Of a stretch of 35,155 bases of DNA, positions 1 to 9,028 are shown piece after piece. Source of the DNA: Enterocloster lavalensis (GTDB lineage Bacteria; Bacillota; Clostridia; Lachnospirales; Lachnospiraceae); the NCBI RefSeq assembly GCF_902364025.1, contig NZ_CABJCG010000015.1:122148-157302 (forward strand), in the 5' to 3' direction. Positions within the stretch are counted from its first letter, which is position 1. Each line of letters starts with the position of its first letter. A model generated the notes under the pieces. The model searched no databases, was not told where the DNA came from, and worked only from the letters and a program-made list of their open reading frames with translations. The translations under genes and the position numbers were made by a program.

Positions 1-143
1 GCAGCGGAAGTCACAGAAAACCCGAGGATAGCGGCGCGAAACGGCGTTTTTTGTCGTTTCTGTGCATCGCGAAGCGTGTTACTGGGAACGGAGTGTACAG
101 TAACGCCTCCTTTTGTGTAGTCTGTTTATTTTTCGAAATATAC

Positions 144-172
144 TTGATAATTTTTGTCAACTTTGTTATAAT
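144..172 (+). promoter_or_regulatory. sigma-A promoter of the Rrf2 regulator gene, with embedded operator
   Basis: The -35 box TTGATA (144-149) and the -10 box TATAAT (167-172) are 17 bp apart, which is near-consensus for sigma-A. Bases 144-164, covering the -35 box and most of the spacer, match 18 of 21 bases of the palindrome in front of cooS (873-893). A protein bound there would block RNA polymerase, so self-repression by the downstream Rrf2 protein is the natural reading (inference). Confidence 0.8.
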
Positions 173-212
173 ACAATCATGTTACAAGATTAACAAACAG
201 GCGGTGCGCATT

Positions 213-611
213 ATGATGATTACAAGGGAATCGGACTACGGAGTCCGCATCATCCGGGCGCTTAAAGACGGCGGCCTGATGACCATCGGGCAAATCTGCG
301 AGCGGGAGTGCATCCCCAAGCAGTTTGCCTACAAAATCCTGAAAAAACTGGATCTGGCCGGCCTGGTGCAGATCAAGCGCGGCTCCGGAGGCGGCTGCTC
401 TCTGGCCCGGGACTTAGCGGACATGACGCTCTACGACGTGATCCGGGCCACGGATGAGGAATTTTTTCTCACCCACTGCCTCCAGGCGGATTTCGACTGC
501 GAATACCTGGCCAAATCCCCCTGCACCATCCACCGGGAGCTGGCCCGGGTCCAGGGTATCCTGGAACAGGAGCTGCGGGCCCGCTCCATGGCGGAGCTGT
601 TGGGAGTGTAG
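213..611 (+). CDS. Rrf2-family transcriptional regulator, probable Fe-S sensor
   Basis: This 132-residue protein has the N-terminal winged helix-turn-helix of the Rrf2 family (residues 1-65, with the family-typical start ITRESDYGVRI and the wing segment KRGSGGGCSLA). In the C-terminal half three cysteines, C89, C96 and C104, are spaced CX6CX7C. IscR, NsrR and related Rrf2 members bind an Fe-S cluster through a comparable trio, so an O2-, NO- or redox-sensing cluster is likely here. The start at 213 is preceded by AGGCGG at 199-204; ATG at 216 is also possible. An upstream in-frame extension from 51 crosses the promoter and is rejected. It is followed on the same strand by the cooS operon, whose palindrome resembles a site in this gene's own promoter, suggesting that it regulates both. 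The effector is not visible from sequence. Confidence 0.88.
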   Translation: MMITRESDYGVRIIRALKDGGLMTIGQICERECIPKQFAYKILKKLDLAGLVQIKRGSGGGCSLARDLADMTLYDVIRATDEEFFLTHCLQADFDCEYLAKSPCTIHRELARVQGILEQELRARSMAELLGV

Positions 612-691
612 GAGCGGCAGCGGCCCGGGATCGGACTGATCCATGCGGCCCTGCGCACGCGGCTCTGCCGTCTACGGCCTAATCGGCCGCC

Positions 692-824
692 GCATATCCT
701 ACCGACGGCCGCATATCCTATCGACTGCCGCATATCCTACCGACGGCCGCATATCCTGCCGTCGGCCGCATATCCTACCGGCCGCCGCATATCCTACCGA
801 CCGCCGCATATCCTACCGGTGGCC
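692..824. repeat. 19-bp tandem repeat, seven copies (minisatellite)
   Basis: The nonamer GCATATCCT begins at 692, 711, 730, 749, 768, 787 and 806, an exact 19-bp period with seven units. The unit is GCATATCCTACCGACGGCC; variation is confined to its second half. The array sits in the 407-bp gap between the Rrf2 gene and cooS. Because 19 is not a multiple of three, any frame through it cycles through three different peptides, so it is not coding. There are no unique spacers, so it is not a CRISPR array. The flanking gap (612-691, 825-865, 897-1003) shows nothing further that I recognise. Confidence 0.93.
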
Positions 825-865
825 CCGCCCGACGCCCCCAGGCGCTCCCGGCCTTTCTTTTCGCC

Positions 866-896
866 CTTAAAGTGGATAATTTTTATCTACTTTAAG
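866..896. promoter_or_regulatory. 31-bp palindrome, probable Rrf2 operator of the cooS operon
   Basis: The arms 866-879 (CTTAAAGTGGATAA) and 883-896 (TTATCTACTTTAAG) match as an inverted repeat at 13 of 14 positions around a TTT centre. AT-rich palindromes of this size are typical Rrf2 operators, and the core also occurs at 144-164 in the promoter of the adjacent Rrf2 gene. It lies about 125 bp before the cooS start codon. No convincing -35/-10 pair could be assigned to cooS; TGGATAAT inside the left arm could serve as a -10 box, which would put the operator on the promoter. Confidence 0.75.
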
Positions 897-1018
897 CAAT
901 GACCCGCAAACAATGCCTGCGGACCATTGCACACAATAAAAACCCCTGCGCCCGCCCCTGCGCTTCGAACCCGCGGCGCGCAGCCACAAAAATTCCATCT
1001 AACAGGAGGTATCTTTTT

Positions 1019-2902
1019 ATGAACAACTGCTACAGCTGCACCACCTGCAAAAGTGCGGATAAGCCGCTGGAAGGCTACATAGCCGGGCTTCCCATGGAGA
1101 CGTCCCATCACCGGGTGGAGGGCCAGTCCGTGAAATGCGGCTTCGGCCTCCAGGGCGTCTGCTGCCGTCTCTGCTCCAACGGCCCCTGCCGCATCACCCC
1201 CGAAGCCCCCCACGGCATCTGCGGCGCTTCCGCCGACGTGATCGTGGCCCGCAACTTCCTGCGCGCCGTGGCTTCCGGCTCCGGCTGCTACATCCACGTG
1301 ATCGAGACAACCGCCCTGAACCTGAGAAACACTGCCCGGTCCGGCGGTCAGATCAAGGGCCCCAACGCATTAAAGCACCTGTGCGAGCTGTTCGGCATCC
1401 CGGAGGGCGATCCCCACCAGCAGGCGGAGGCTGTAGCCCAGGCCGTGCTGGACGACCTGTACAAACCCGACTATGAGCCCATGGAGCTGACGAAAAAGCT
1501 GGCCTACGCTCCCCGCCTCAAGCGCTGGGAGGAACTGGGAATTCTTCCGGGCGGAGCAAAATCCGAGGTCTGTTCCGGCGTGGTGAAATGTTCCACCAAC
1601 TTAAACTCCGACCCCGTGGACATGCTGCTGCACTGCCTGAAGCTGGGCATCTCCACCGGAGTCTACGGCCTCATGCTGACCAACCTGTTAAACGACGTGA
1701 TGCTGGGCGAACCGGAGATCACCAAGGCCCCGGTGGGATTAAACGTCATTGACCCGGACTATGTGAATATCATGATCACCGGCCACCAGCACTCCATTTT
1801 CGTGCACCTTCAGGAAAAGCTGCGCTCTGAGGAGGTGCAGAACCGCGCTGTTGAGGCCGGAGCCAAGGGAATCCGCCTGGTGGGCTGCACCTGCGTGGGT
1901 CAGGACCTTCAGCTGCGCGGCGTGCACTACGAGGACATTTTCAGCGGCCACGCGGGCAACAACTACACCAGCGAGGCGGTTCTGGCCACCGGAGCCATCG
2001 ACGCGGTGCTGTCCGAATTCAACTGCACCCTGCCCGGCATCGAACCCATCTGCGACTCCTTACAGATCAAGCAAATCTGCCTGGACGACGTGGCCAAGAA
2101 GAAAAACGCCGAGTTAAAGCCCTTTGTGTTTGAGGACCGGGAACAGATCAGCGAGGAGATCATTTCCGAAGTATTAAATGCCTACAAGGCCCGCCGCCAG
2201 TGCGTGCCCTTAAACCTCTTCGCAGACCACGGCAACCGGGACACCGTCACCGGCGTCAGCGAAGTGTCCTTAAAGAAATTCCTGGGCGGAAGCTGGCAGC
2301 CCCTGATCGACCTGATCGTATCCGGCGACATCAAAGGCGTGGCGGGCGTAGTGGGCTGCTCCAACCTGACGGCAGGCGGCCACGACGTGCTGACCGTGGA
2401 GCTGACCAAGGAGCTGATCGCCCGGGATATCATCGTGCTGACTGCGGGATGTTCCTCCGGCGGTTTGGAAAACTGCGGCCTCATGACCCCGGACGCCGCC
2501 AAACTGGCCGGACCCAAACTGCGGGCGGTCTGCGAATCCCTGGGAATCCCGCCGGTGCTGAACTTCGGCCCCTGCCTGGCTATCGGACGTCTGGAGATGG
2601 TGGCCACCCAGCTGTCCGAAGCCCTGAAGGTGGATATTCCCGACCTTCCCCTGGTTCTCTCCGCCGCCCAGTGGCTGGAGGAGCAGGCTCTGGCCGACGG
2701 CGCCTTCGGCCTGGCCCTGGGACTGCCCCTGCATCTGGGCCTGCCGCCCTTTATCACCGGAAGTTCCCTGGTGACCCAGGTACTCACCGAGGATATGCGG
2801 GAGCTGACCGGCGGGCAGGTGATCGTGAACGGCGATGCCAAAGCTTCCGCCGACATCCTGGAGCGCATCATCGAGGACAAGCGGAAAGCGCTGAACATAT
2901 AG
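1019..2902 (+). CDS. cooS: CooS-type Ni-Fe-S carbon monoxide dehydrogenase, divergent
   Basis: The 627-residue product has the length and layout of monofunctional anaerobic CO dehydrogenases. C40 and C48 (CX7C) fit the intersubunit D-cluster; C49, C52, C57 and C68 fit the B-cluster; H256 (in GHQHS), C292, C336, C447, C478 and C519 fit the six ligands of the Ni-Fe C-cluster. Two features of characterised enzymes are missing. The histidine series lining the proton path (H93/96/99/102 in Carboxydothermus CODH-II) is replaced by a segment around Y91-IH-VIETT, and the catalytic lysine (K563) is Q556, at the same 37-residue distance from the last C-cluster cysteine. The start is set by AGGAGG at 1004-1009; an upstream in-frame start at 899 lacks such a site. 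It is the first gene of a three-gene operon with an electron-transfer protein and an NAD(P)H oxidoreductase. CO oxidation is the family reaction; activity of this copy is uncertain. Confidence 0.9.
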   Translation: MNNCYSCTTCKSADKPLEGYIAGLPMETSHHRVEGQSVKCGFGLQGVCCRLCSNGPCRITPEAPHGICGASADVIVARNFLRAVASGSGCYIHVIETTALNLRNTARSGGQIKGPNALKHLCELFGIPEGDPHQQAEAVAQAVLDDLYKPDYEPMELTKKLAYAPRLKRWEELGILPGGAKSEVCSGVVKCSTNLNSDPVDMLLHCLKLGISTGVYGLMLTNLLNDVMLGEPEITKAPVGLNVIDPDYVNIMITGHQHSIFVHLQEKLRSEEVQNRAVEAGAKGIRLVGCTCVGQDLQLRGVHYEDIFSGHAGNNYTSEAVLATGAIDAVLSEFNCTLPGIEPICDSLQIKQICLDDVAKKKNAELKPFVFEDREQISEEIISEVLNAYKARRQCVPLNLFADHGNRDTVTGVSEVSLKKFLGGSWQPLIDLIVSGDIKGVAGVVGCSNLTAGGHDVLTVELTKELIARDIIVLTAGCSSGGLENCGLMTPDAAKLAGPKLRAVCESLGIPPVLNFGPCLAIGRLEMVATQLSEALKVDIPDLPLVLSAAQWLEEQALADGAFGLALGLPLHLGLPPFITGSSLVTQVLTEDMRELTGGQVIVNGDAKASADILERIIEDKRKALNI

Positions 2903-2913
2903 GAGGGCCTGCC

Positions 2914-3366
2914 ATGAAACGAATCTGGATTGACGCCGGCCTTTGCGACGGCTGCTTAAACTGCACCCTGGCCTGCATGAACGCCCACCGCGGGGACCAG
3001 GGAACCATTTACGACCTGGATCTGACCAACCCGGCCAACGAGAGCCGGAACGTGATCCGCCGCTTAAAAGACGGAAGCTACCGCCCCATCTTCTGCCGCC
3101 ACTGCGACGAGCCGGAGTGCGTGCGCTCCTGTATGAGCGGAGCGCTCAGCAAGAACCCGGAAACCGGGCTGGTGGAATACGATGAAAAACGCTGCGCCGC
3201 CTGCTTCATGTGCGTGATGAACTGCCCCTTCGGAGTCCTGAAACCCGACGGGCAGACCAAAAGCCGCATCCTCAAATGCGACTTCTGTCAGGAGAGCGGC
3301 GGTGAACCCAGCTGTGTGAAGGCCTGCCCCAAAAAGGCCATTTGGATCGAGGAGGTGGACGCATGA
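2914..3366 (+). CDS. cooF: CooF-like ferredoxin with four [4Fe-4S] clusters
   Basis: The 150-residue soluble protein has sixteen cysteines in four groups: C11/14/17/21, C61/64/69/73, C94/97/100/104 and C122/125/134/138. This is the pattern of the HycB/CooF class of polyferredoxins that carry electrons between a catalytic subunit and a partner. It begins 11 bases after the cooS stop, with an AGGAGGG site overlapping that stop codon, and its own stop overlaps the next start in an ATGA motif, so all three genes are translationally coupled. The likely job is to pass electrons between CooS and the flavoprotein encoded next. CooF in Rhodospirillum is the model; other HycB-like subunits look similar, but the neighbourhood decides the name. 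Confidence 0.88.
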   Translation: MKRIWIDAGLCDGCLNCTLACMNAHRGDQGTIYDLDLTNPANESRNVIRRLKDGSYRPIFCRHCDEPECVRSCMSGALSKNPETGLVEYDEKRCAACFMCVMNCPFGVLKPDGQTKSRILKCDFCQESGGEPSCVKACPKKAIWIEEVDA

Positions 3367-4595
3367 GACATATCATAATCGGAGCCGGAGCCGCCGGAAT
3401 CAGCGCGGCCGGGGAGATCCGCCGCCTGCGCCCGGAGGACGAGATCGTGGTGGTTTCAAGGGACGATCAGGTCCACTCCCGCTGTATGCTCCACAAATAT
3501 TTGAGCGGTGAGCGCACCGCCCAGGGAATCAATTTCGTGCCGGAAAACTTTTTCGAGGACAACCGCATCCAATGGATTTCCGACCGCTCCATGACCGGTC
3601 TGGACTGCGCCGGCAAGCGGGCGCTGTTCGACGGCGACAGCTATCTGGAATACGACCGGCTGCTCATCGCCACCGGCGCCTACTACCTGGTGCCGCCCAT
3701 CCCCGGCTTTCGGGAATCGGAAAATGTCTACGGCTTCCGCGATCTCTGCGATGCCCAGGCCATTGACCGCGCGGCGGAAAAGGGATCAAAAGCCGTGATC
3801 GTCGGATCCGGCCTGGTGGGAATGGACGCGGCCTACGCGCTGATGGAGCGGGGAATCAAACCCGCGGTGGTGGAGATGGCGGACCGAATCCTGCCTCTTC
3901 AGCTGGACATGGGCGCCGCTGCAGAGTACCAGCAGCGCTTTGAAGCCCACGGCTGCCGCTTCTTCCTCTCTGCCAAAGCCGCGGACACCCGCAGGGACGG
4001 GGCGGGCCGGATCACCGCCGTGGTGCTGGACGACGGAACCGAGCTGGAGTGCGACTTCGTAATCGTAGCCGCAGGCGTGCGGCCCGAGGTCCGCTTCCTG
4101 CAAAACTGCGGCGTTCAGGTGGACCGTTCCATCCAGGTGGACGAATATCTGAGAACCACGGTTCCCGACGTCTACGCGGCCGGAGACGTCTGCGGACTCT
4201 CCGGTATCTGGCCCAACGCCATGAAACAGGGGATCACCGCAGCCCGCAACATGTGCGGGTTGTCCGAGCGCTACGAGGACACCTACGCCATGAAGAACAC
4301 TATGAACTTCTTCGGCCTGCCCGCCCTGTGCCTGGGCGACATCAACCGCGTGGGTCCGGACACCCAGGTGATCGTGGAGGAGGACAGCCGCGTTTACCGG
4401 AAGGCCCTGGTGGAGAACGGCCGCCTGAAGGCGATTCTGCTGCTGGGGGACATCTCCGCCAGCGGTATTTTCCAGTACCTGATCAAGAACGAAGTTCCCC
4501 TTCCCTGCTGCGACCGGGATATCTTCCGGCTTACCTTCGCCGATTTCTACGGCTTTGACAAGGAGAGCGGGAAATACCTGTGGAACGCGGGATAG
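3363..4595 (+). CDS. FAD-dependent NAD(P)H oxidoreductase of the CODH operon
   Basis: This 410-residue flavoprotein belongs to the pyridine nucleotide-disulfide oxidoreductase family in its NADH:rubredoxin/ferredoxin reductase branch. It shows the FAD-binding GAGAAG (residues 7-12), the LIATGA strand (101-106), the NAD-binding GSGLVG (148-153) and the second FAD motif AAGDV (272-276). It has no redox-active CXXXXC pair, so it is not a disulfide reductase. The ATG overlaps the cooF stop by four bases; an upstream in-frame start at 3342 lies within cooF and is less likely. CooS-CooF-flavoprotein operons occur in acetogens and other clostridia, where the flavoprotein is thought to link CO-derived electrons to NAD(P). 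The same chain could run in reverse, from NADH to CooS. Confidence 0.87.
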   Translation: MRHIIIGAGAAGISAAGEIRRLRPEDEIVVVSRDDQVHSRCMLHKYLSGERTAQGINFVPENFFEDNRIQWISDRSMTGLDCAGKRALFDGDSYLEYDRLLIATGAYYLVPPIPGFRESENVYGFRDLCDAQAIDRAAEKGSKAVIVGSGLVGMDAAYALMERGIKPAVVEMADRILPLQLDMGAAAEYQQRFEAHGCRFFLSAKAADTRRDGAGRITAVVLDDGTELECDFVIVAAGVRPEVRFLQNCGVQVDRSIQVDEYLRTTVPDVYAAGDVCGLSGIWPNAMKQGITAARNMCGLSERYEDTYAMKNTMNFFGLPALCLGDINRVGPDTQVIVEEDSRVYRKALVENGRLKAILLLGDISASGIFQYLIKNEVPLPCCDRDIFRLTFADFYGFDKESGKYLWNAG

Positions 4596-4618
4596 ACACG
4601 AATACACCCAATAAATAT

Positions 4619-4645
4619 GGAGCCCCAGGCTATGCCTGAGGCTCC
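4619..4645 (+). terminator. hairpin after the cooS operon
   Basis: A 12-bp stem with one mismatch (GGAGCCCCAGGC / GCCTGAGGCTCC) around TAT begins 24 bases after the stop of the flavoprotein gene. The following GCGTTTATC is a poor U-tract, so termination efficiency is uncertain. Confidence 0.6.
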
Positions 4646-4683
4646 GCGTTTATCAGAACTACGTGCCGCAAAGCGCATAACAC

Positions 4684-4745
4684 CAGCGGCCCATTGCATT
4701 CAAACAATCGCCCGCAGGCTACGCCAGCTGCCCATTGCATTCAAA
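4684..4745. repeat. 22-bp direct repeat between convergent operons
   Basis: The segment GCCCATTGCATTCAAA occurs at 4689-4704 and 4730-4745, 41 bp apart; with the preceding CCAGC the match is 21 of 22 bases. It lies between the convergent ends of the cooS operon and tuf, in a stretch with no gene (4596-4827). It may be a degenerate duplication of a terminator region. Confidence 0.6.
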
Positions 4746-4750
4746 GAAAA

Positions 4751-4777
4751 GCCCGCAGAGCATGAAACTCTGCGGGC
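4751..4777 (-). terminator. rho-independent terminator of tuf
   Basis: A perfect 10-bp stem (GCCCGCAGAG / CTCTGCGGGC) with a 7-base loop lies 50 bases past the tuf stop. On the minus strand it is followed by TTTTCTTTG; on the plus strand by CCTTTT, so it can act in both directions. Confidence 0.85.
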
Positions 4778-4827
4778 CTTTTACGCTTGGGCACAAATAT
4801 ATCTAAAATTTCAGTCGATCGCTGTGA

Positions 4828-6021
4828 TTACTCGATAACGGTAGCAACACGGCCAGATCCTACGGTACGGCCACCCTCACGGATAGCGAAACGCAGGCCC
4901 TGCTCCATCGCTACGGGATGGATCAGCTCGATGGTCATCTCAACGTTATCGCCAGGCATACACATCTCAACGCCAGCCGGCAGTTCGCAAACGCCGGTAA
5001 CGTCGGTGGTTCTGAAGTAGAACTGCGGACGATAGTTGTTGAAGAACGGAGTATGACGGCCGCCCTCGTCCTTGGTCAGAACGTAAACCTGAGCGGTAAA
5101 CTTCTTGTGGCACTTAACGGAGCCGGGTTTGCACAGACACTGACCTCTTTCGATCTCAGTTCTCTGAACGCCACGCAGCAGAGCGCCGATGTTGTCGCCT
5201 GCACGAGCCTCGTCAAGCAGCTTACGGAACATCTCGATACCGGTAACAACGGTCTTACGAACGTCCTCATGGATACCGATGATCTCAACTTCGTCATTCA
5301 GATGCAGAGTACCACGCTCAACTCTACCGGTAGCAACAGTACCACGGCCGGTGATGGTGAACACGTCCTCAACGGGCATCAGGAACGGCTTGTCGGTGTC
5401 ACGTACGGGATCGGGAACATAGCTGTCAACTGCAGCCATCAGCTCCAGAACCTTGTCGCCCCACTCGCTGGACGGATCTTCCAGAGCCTTCAGAGCGGAA
5501 CCCTGAATGATCGGGGTGTCGTCGCCCGGGAACTCGTACTCGTTCAGCAGCTCACGGATCTCCATCTCAACCAGCTCTAACAGCTCGGGATCGTCAACCA
5601 TATCGCACTTGTTCATGAACACTACGATATAGGGAACGCCTACCTGACGAGCCAGCAGGATGTGCTCTCTGGTCTGAGCCATAACACCGTCGGTAGCAGC
5701 AACTACCAGGATAGCGCCGTCCATCTGAGCAGCACCGGTGATCATGTTCTTAACGTAGTCAGCATGTCCGGGGCAGTCAACGTGTGCATAGTGTCTGTTC
5801 TCGGTCTCGTACTCAACGTGAGCGGTAGAGATCGTGATTCCACGCTCTCTCTCCTCGGGAGCTTTATCGATGTTCTCGAAAGCAACAGCCTCACCGGTAC
5901 CCAGTCTCTCATGCAGGGTCTTGGTGATAGCAGCGGTTAAAGTGGTTTTACCATGGTCAACGTGGCCAATGGTTCCGATGTTACAATGAACTTTGTTTCT
6001 CTCAAATTTAGCTTTAGCCAT
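4828..6021 (-). CDS. tuf: elongation factor Tu
   Basis: The 397-residue protein is a full-length EF-Tu, which brings aminoacyl-tRNA to the ribosome as a GTP complex. The GTPase motifs are GHVDHGKT (residues 19-26), DCPGHADY and NKCD; the effector segment [12 protein letters not shown] and the beta-barrel domains 2 and 3 (up to the C-terminal VIE) are intact. The start has a strong AGGAGG site (complement of 6033-6038). It is the last gene of the str cluster but has its own promoter in the 176-bp gap after fusA. Confidence 0.98.
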   Translation of the reverse strand: MAKAKFERNKVHCNIGTIGHVDHGKTTLTAAITKTLHERLGTGEAVAFENIDKAPEERERGITISTAHVEYETENRHYAHVDCPGHADYVKNMITGAAQMDGAILVVAATDGVMAQTREHILLARQVGVPYIVVFMNKCDMVDDPELLELVEMEIRELLNEYEFPGDDTPIIQGSALKALEDPSSEWGDKVLELMAAVDSYVPDPVRDTDKPFLMPVEDVFTITGRGTVATGRVERGTLHLNDEVEIIGIHEDVRKTVVTGIEMFRKLLDEARAGDNIGALLRGVQRTEIERGQCLCKPGSVKCHKKFTAQVYVLTKDEGGRHTPFFNNYRPQFYFRTTDVTGVCELPAGVEMCMPGDNVEMTIELIHPVAMEQGLRFAIREGGRTVGSGRVATVIE

Positions 6022-6087
6022 TTCTTTAACGTCCTCCTTAATTTACACCCATTTCACAGGGCTTTTATAGTTCTCAGGCTGTTTATC

Positions 6088-6116
6088 ATTATATTCTATT
6101 TTCCTTTGATTGACAA
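6088..6116 (-). promoter_or_regulatory. sigma-A promoter of tuf
   Basis: On the minus strand TTGTCA (6111-6116) and TATAAT (6088-6093) are separated by 17 bp, giving a start site near 6081 and a leader of about 60 bases. It allows tuf to be transcribed in addition to read-through from fusA. Confidence 0.82.
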
Positions 6117-6147
6117 GCCCAATTTACGTTTTCTCCGCCAGTCTGCG

Positions 6148-6184
6148 CCGTGAGTGCGAAAGCTTTGCGCCTTCGCGCTCACGG
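6148..6184 (-). terminator. hairpin after fusA
   Basis: A 13-bp stem with one mismatch (arms 6148-6160 and 6172-6184, CCGTGAGTGCGAA / TTCGCGCTCACGG) begins 14 bases after the fusA stop. There is no U-tract on the minus strand, so it may be an attenuator or mRNA-stabilising hairpin between fusA and the tuf promoter rather than a full terminator. Confidence 0.55.
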
Positions 6185-6197
6185 GACCTGACAGGAG

Positions 6198-8315
6198 TTA
6201 TTTCTTAGTGTCGTTCAGAACCTTCTCCTGCACGCTCTTCGGTACGGGCTCGTACTTTTCGAAGAACATGGAGTAGTTTCCACGGCCCTGCGTTCTGGAA
6301 CGCAGATCGGTGGAGTAACCGAACATCTCGGACAGCGGAACGTAAGCGCGAATCATCTTACCGCCGCCGATATCATCCATACCCTCGATACGGCCACGGC
6401 GGGAGTTGATGTCGCCGATTACGTCGCCCATATACTCCTCAGGCATGGTTACTTCAACCTTCATGATCGGCTCAAGCAGGATCGGGTTGCCCTTTCTCAT
6501 AGCATCCTTAAACGCCATGGAACCGGCGATGTGGAACGCCATCTCGGAGGAGTCAACCTCGTGGTAGGAACCGTCGTATACATCCGCCCAAACGCCCAGT
6601 ACGGGGAATCCGCCCAGAACACCGGTCTTGGAAGCTTCCTCGATACCAGCGCCGACTGCGGGGATGTATTCCTTCGGAATCGCACCGCCGACAACGGAGG
6701 AGGTGAACTTGAAGGTTTCCTCGGCATTCGCTTCCATGGGAGTGAAGTGCACTTTACAGTGACCATACTGTCCACGTCCGCCGGACTGCTTCGCGTACTT
6801 GCTGTCCACGTCAACCGCCTTGGTAAAGGTCTCTTTGTACGCAACCTGAGGTGCGCCCACGTTGGCCTCTACGTTGAACTCACGCAGCAGACGGTCTACG
6901 ATGATATCCAGATGCAGCTCGCCCATACCGGAGATGATGGTCTGTCCGGTCTCCTCGTCCGTGCGGACGCGGAAGGTCGGATCTTCCTCTGCCAGCTTGA
7001 CCAGAGCGTCGCCCATCTTGTCCTGGCTGGCCTTGGTCTTGGGCTCGATTGCGATGTCGATAACCGGCTCCGGGAACTCCATGGACTCCAGGATAACGGG
7101 GTTCTTCTCATCACAGATGGTATCGCCGGTACCGGTAACCTTGAAGCCAACCGCGGCAGCGATATCGCCGGAGTAAACCCGATCCAGCTCATTTCTCTTG
7201 TTGGCGTGCATCTGAAGGATACGTCCAACACGCTCCTTCTTGCCCTTCGTTGCGTTCAGTACATAAGAACCGGAGTTCAGACTTCCTGAATACACGCGGA
7301 AGAACGCCAGCTTACCAACGAACGGGTCGGTCATGATCTTGAATGCCAGAGCTGCGAACGGCTCGTCATCGCTGGAATGTCTCTCCACTTCATTTCCCTC
7401 AAGGTCAACGCCCTTGATTGCGGGAATGTCTAAGGGAGAGGGCATAAACTCGATGATCGCATCCAGTAACTTCTGAACGCCCTTATTTCTGTAAGCGGTA
7501 CCGCAGCATACGGGGATCGCCTCGCAGTTGCAGGTAGCTTTTCTTAATACTTTCTTCAGTTCCTCATTGCTGGGCTCCTCGCCCTCCAGGTAAGCCATCA
7601 TTAAATCGTCGTCCAGCTCGCAGATCTTCTCCACTAACTCGGAACGATATAACTCGGCGTCATCCTGCATATCCTCAGGGATATCAATGATGGAAATGTC
7701 GTCGCCCTTATCATCATTATAGATGTAGGCTTTCATTTCGAACAGGTCGATGATTCCCTTGAAATCATCTTCCTTGCCAACCGGCAGCTGAATGCAGATC
7801 GCATTCTTGCCAAGTCTGGTCTTAATCTGATCTACAGCGCCGTAGAAGTTCGCACCCAGGATGTCCATCTTGTTGATGAAGGCCATACGCGGTACGTTGT
7901 AGGTGTCTGCCTGACGCCATACGTTCTCGGACTGAGGCTCAACGCCGCCCTTTGCGCAGAAAACGCCAACGGCGCCGTCCAGCACGCGCAGGGAACGCTC
8001 AACTTCCACCGTAAAGTCAACGTGTCCGGGAGTATCGATAATGTTGATACGATGCTCCAGAGCGCCCTCTTTCGGCTTGCAGTTTTCCTGCAGAGTCCAG
8101 TGACAGGTTGTAGCAGCTGAGGTAATCGTGATACCACGCTCCTGCTCCTGGGCCATCCAGTCCATGGTAGCGGTACCTTCGTGGGTATCGCCGATTTTAT
8201 AGTTTACACCAGTGTAATACAGAATACGCTCGGTCGTTGTGGTTTTACCAGCATCGATATGAGCCATGATTCCGATATTCCTGGTTCTCTCCAATGGATA
8301 TTCTCTTCCAGCCAA
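6198..8315 (-). CDS. fusA: elongation factor G
   Basis: This is a complete EF-G of 705 residues, the GTPase that drives ribosomal translocation. G1 AHIDAGKT (residues 18-25), the switch segment [18 protein letters not shown] and NKMD are all present, followed by domains II-V (for example the GGRGQYGH segment and the [10 protein letters not shown] segment). The start codon is TTG at 8313-8315: an AGGAGG site (complement of 8324-8329) sits 8 bases upstream, and the protein begins [16 protein letters not shown] as expected. Use of TTG for one of the most abundant proteins is unusual. It follows rpsG closely in the str operon. Confidence 0.98.
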   Translation of the reverse strand: MAGREYPLERTRNIGIMAHIDAGKTTTTERILYYTGVNYKIGDTHEGTATMDWMAQEQERGITITSAATTCHWTLQENCKPKEGALEHRINIIDTPGHVDFTVEVERSLRVLDGAVGVFCAKGGVEPQSENVWRQADTYNVPRMAFINKMDILGANFYGAVDQIKTRLGKNAICIQLPVGKEDDFKGIIDLFEMKAYIYNDDKGDDISIIDIPEDMQDDAELYRSELVEKICELDDDLMMAYLEGEEPSNEELKKVLRKATCNCEAIPVCCGTAYRNKGVQKLLDAIIEFMPSPLDIPAIKGVDLEGNEVERHSSDDEPFAALAFKIMTDPFVGKLAFFRVYSGSLNSGSYVLNATKGKKERVGRILQMHANKRNELDRVYSGDIAAAVGFKVTGTGDTICDEKNPVILESMEFPEPVIDIAIEPKTKASQDKMGDALVKLAEEDPTFRVRTDEETGQTIISGMGELHLDIIVDRLLREFNVEANVGAPQVAYKETFTKAVDVDSKYAKQSGGRGQYGHCKVHFTPMEANAEETFKFTSSVVGGAIPKEYIPAVGAGIEEASKTGVLGGFPVLGVWADVYDGSYHEVDSSEMAFHIAGSMAFKDAMRKGNPILLEPIMKVEVTMPEEYMGDVIGDINSRRGRIEGMDDIGGGKMIRAYVPLSEMFGYSTDLRSRTQGRGNYSMFFEKYEPVPKSVQEKVLNDTKK

Positions 8316-8358
8316 CGGATTTTCCTCCTTAAATACTCAAGCAAAGACGATTTGCAGC

Positions 8359-8829
8359 TTAGAAACGATAGTGGGAGAATGCCTTGTTTGCCTCCGCCAT
8401 CTTGTGCATATCCTCTTTCTTCTTTACAGAAGCGCCGGTATTGTTGGCGGCATCCATAATCTCGTTTGCCAGTCTCTCCTCCTGGGTCTTCTCGTTTCTC
8501 TTGCGGGAATACAGAGTGATCCAGCGCAGAGCCAGCGTCTGCCTTCTCTCAGGTCTAACCTCGATCGGTACCTGATAGGTGGCGCCGCCGATACGTTTTG
8601 CCTTTACTTCCAGAACGGGCATAATGTTGTTCATTGCTTCTTCAAATACTTCTACGGCGTCCTTACCGGTTGTCTCTGCAACGCGGTTGAAAGCGCCATA
8701 TACGATCTTCTGGGCAACACCCTTCTTACCATCTAACATGATGTTGTTGATCAGCTTGGTCACAACCTTGTTATTGTAGATCGGGTCTACCAGAACGTCT
8801 CTCTTCTGAGTATGTCCTTTACGTGGCAC
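8359..8829 (-). CDS. rpsG: 30S ribosomal protein S7
   Basis: The 156-residue product matches S7 in length and sequence, from [12 protein letters not shown] to the C-terminal KAFSHYRF. S7 binds the 3' major domain of 16S rRNA and starts assembly of the 30S head. The start is GTG at 8827-8829, six to eight bases from an AAGGAGGG site; an upstream in-frame ATG at 8859 would add ten residues unknown in S7. It lies between rpsL and fusA, the conserved str order. Confidence 0.97.
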   Translation of the reverse strand: MPRKGHTQKRDVLVDPIYNNKVVTKLINNIMLDGKKGVAQKIVYGAFNRVAETTGKDAVEVFEEAMNNIMPVLEVKAKRIGGATYQVPIEVRPERRQTLALRWITLYSRKRNEKTQEERLANEIMDAANNTGASVKKKEDMHKMAEANKAFSHYRF

Positions 8830-9028
8830 GTTACTTCCCTCCTTAATACTGGCTGCCAATGCCGTGACGGCACTTGCAGTTTTCCATTAATTCATCGGTA
8901 CTCACATATTTCCATAAAATGTGTTCGTGCTCGGGCGTATATCTATTTCCTGCAACCTACAGGTTCAATATCACAAATCCGGCACTAATTTCACTTTACT
9001 GCTGTTAGTGGTTCCAATTCTCGGTGAC

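Noticed and set aside
78..104. Inverted repeat GTTACTG / CAGTAAC near the left edge
   Set aside because: Only 7 bp with a 13-base loop; could end a gene to the left but is too weak to call.
692..824. Possible CRISPR array
   Set aside because: Units are contiguous and 19 bp long, with no unique spacers and no cas genes.
643..870. Open frame of 75 codons with repeated RISY/PHIL peptides
   Set aside because: It is produced by the non-coding 19-bp array, whose period is not a multiple of three; there is no ribosome-binding site.
2182..2898. Long minus-strand frame inside cooS
   Set aside because: Shadow of a confirmed gene; composition Ser/Arg-rich, no ribosome-binding site, no known family.
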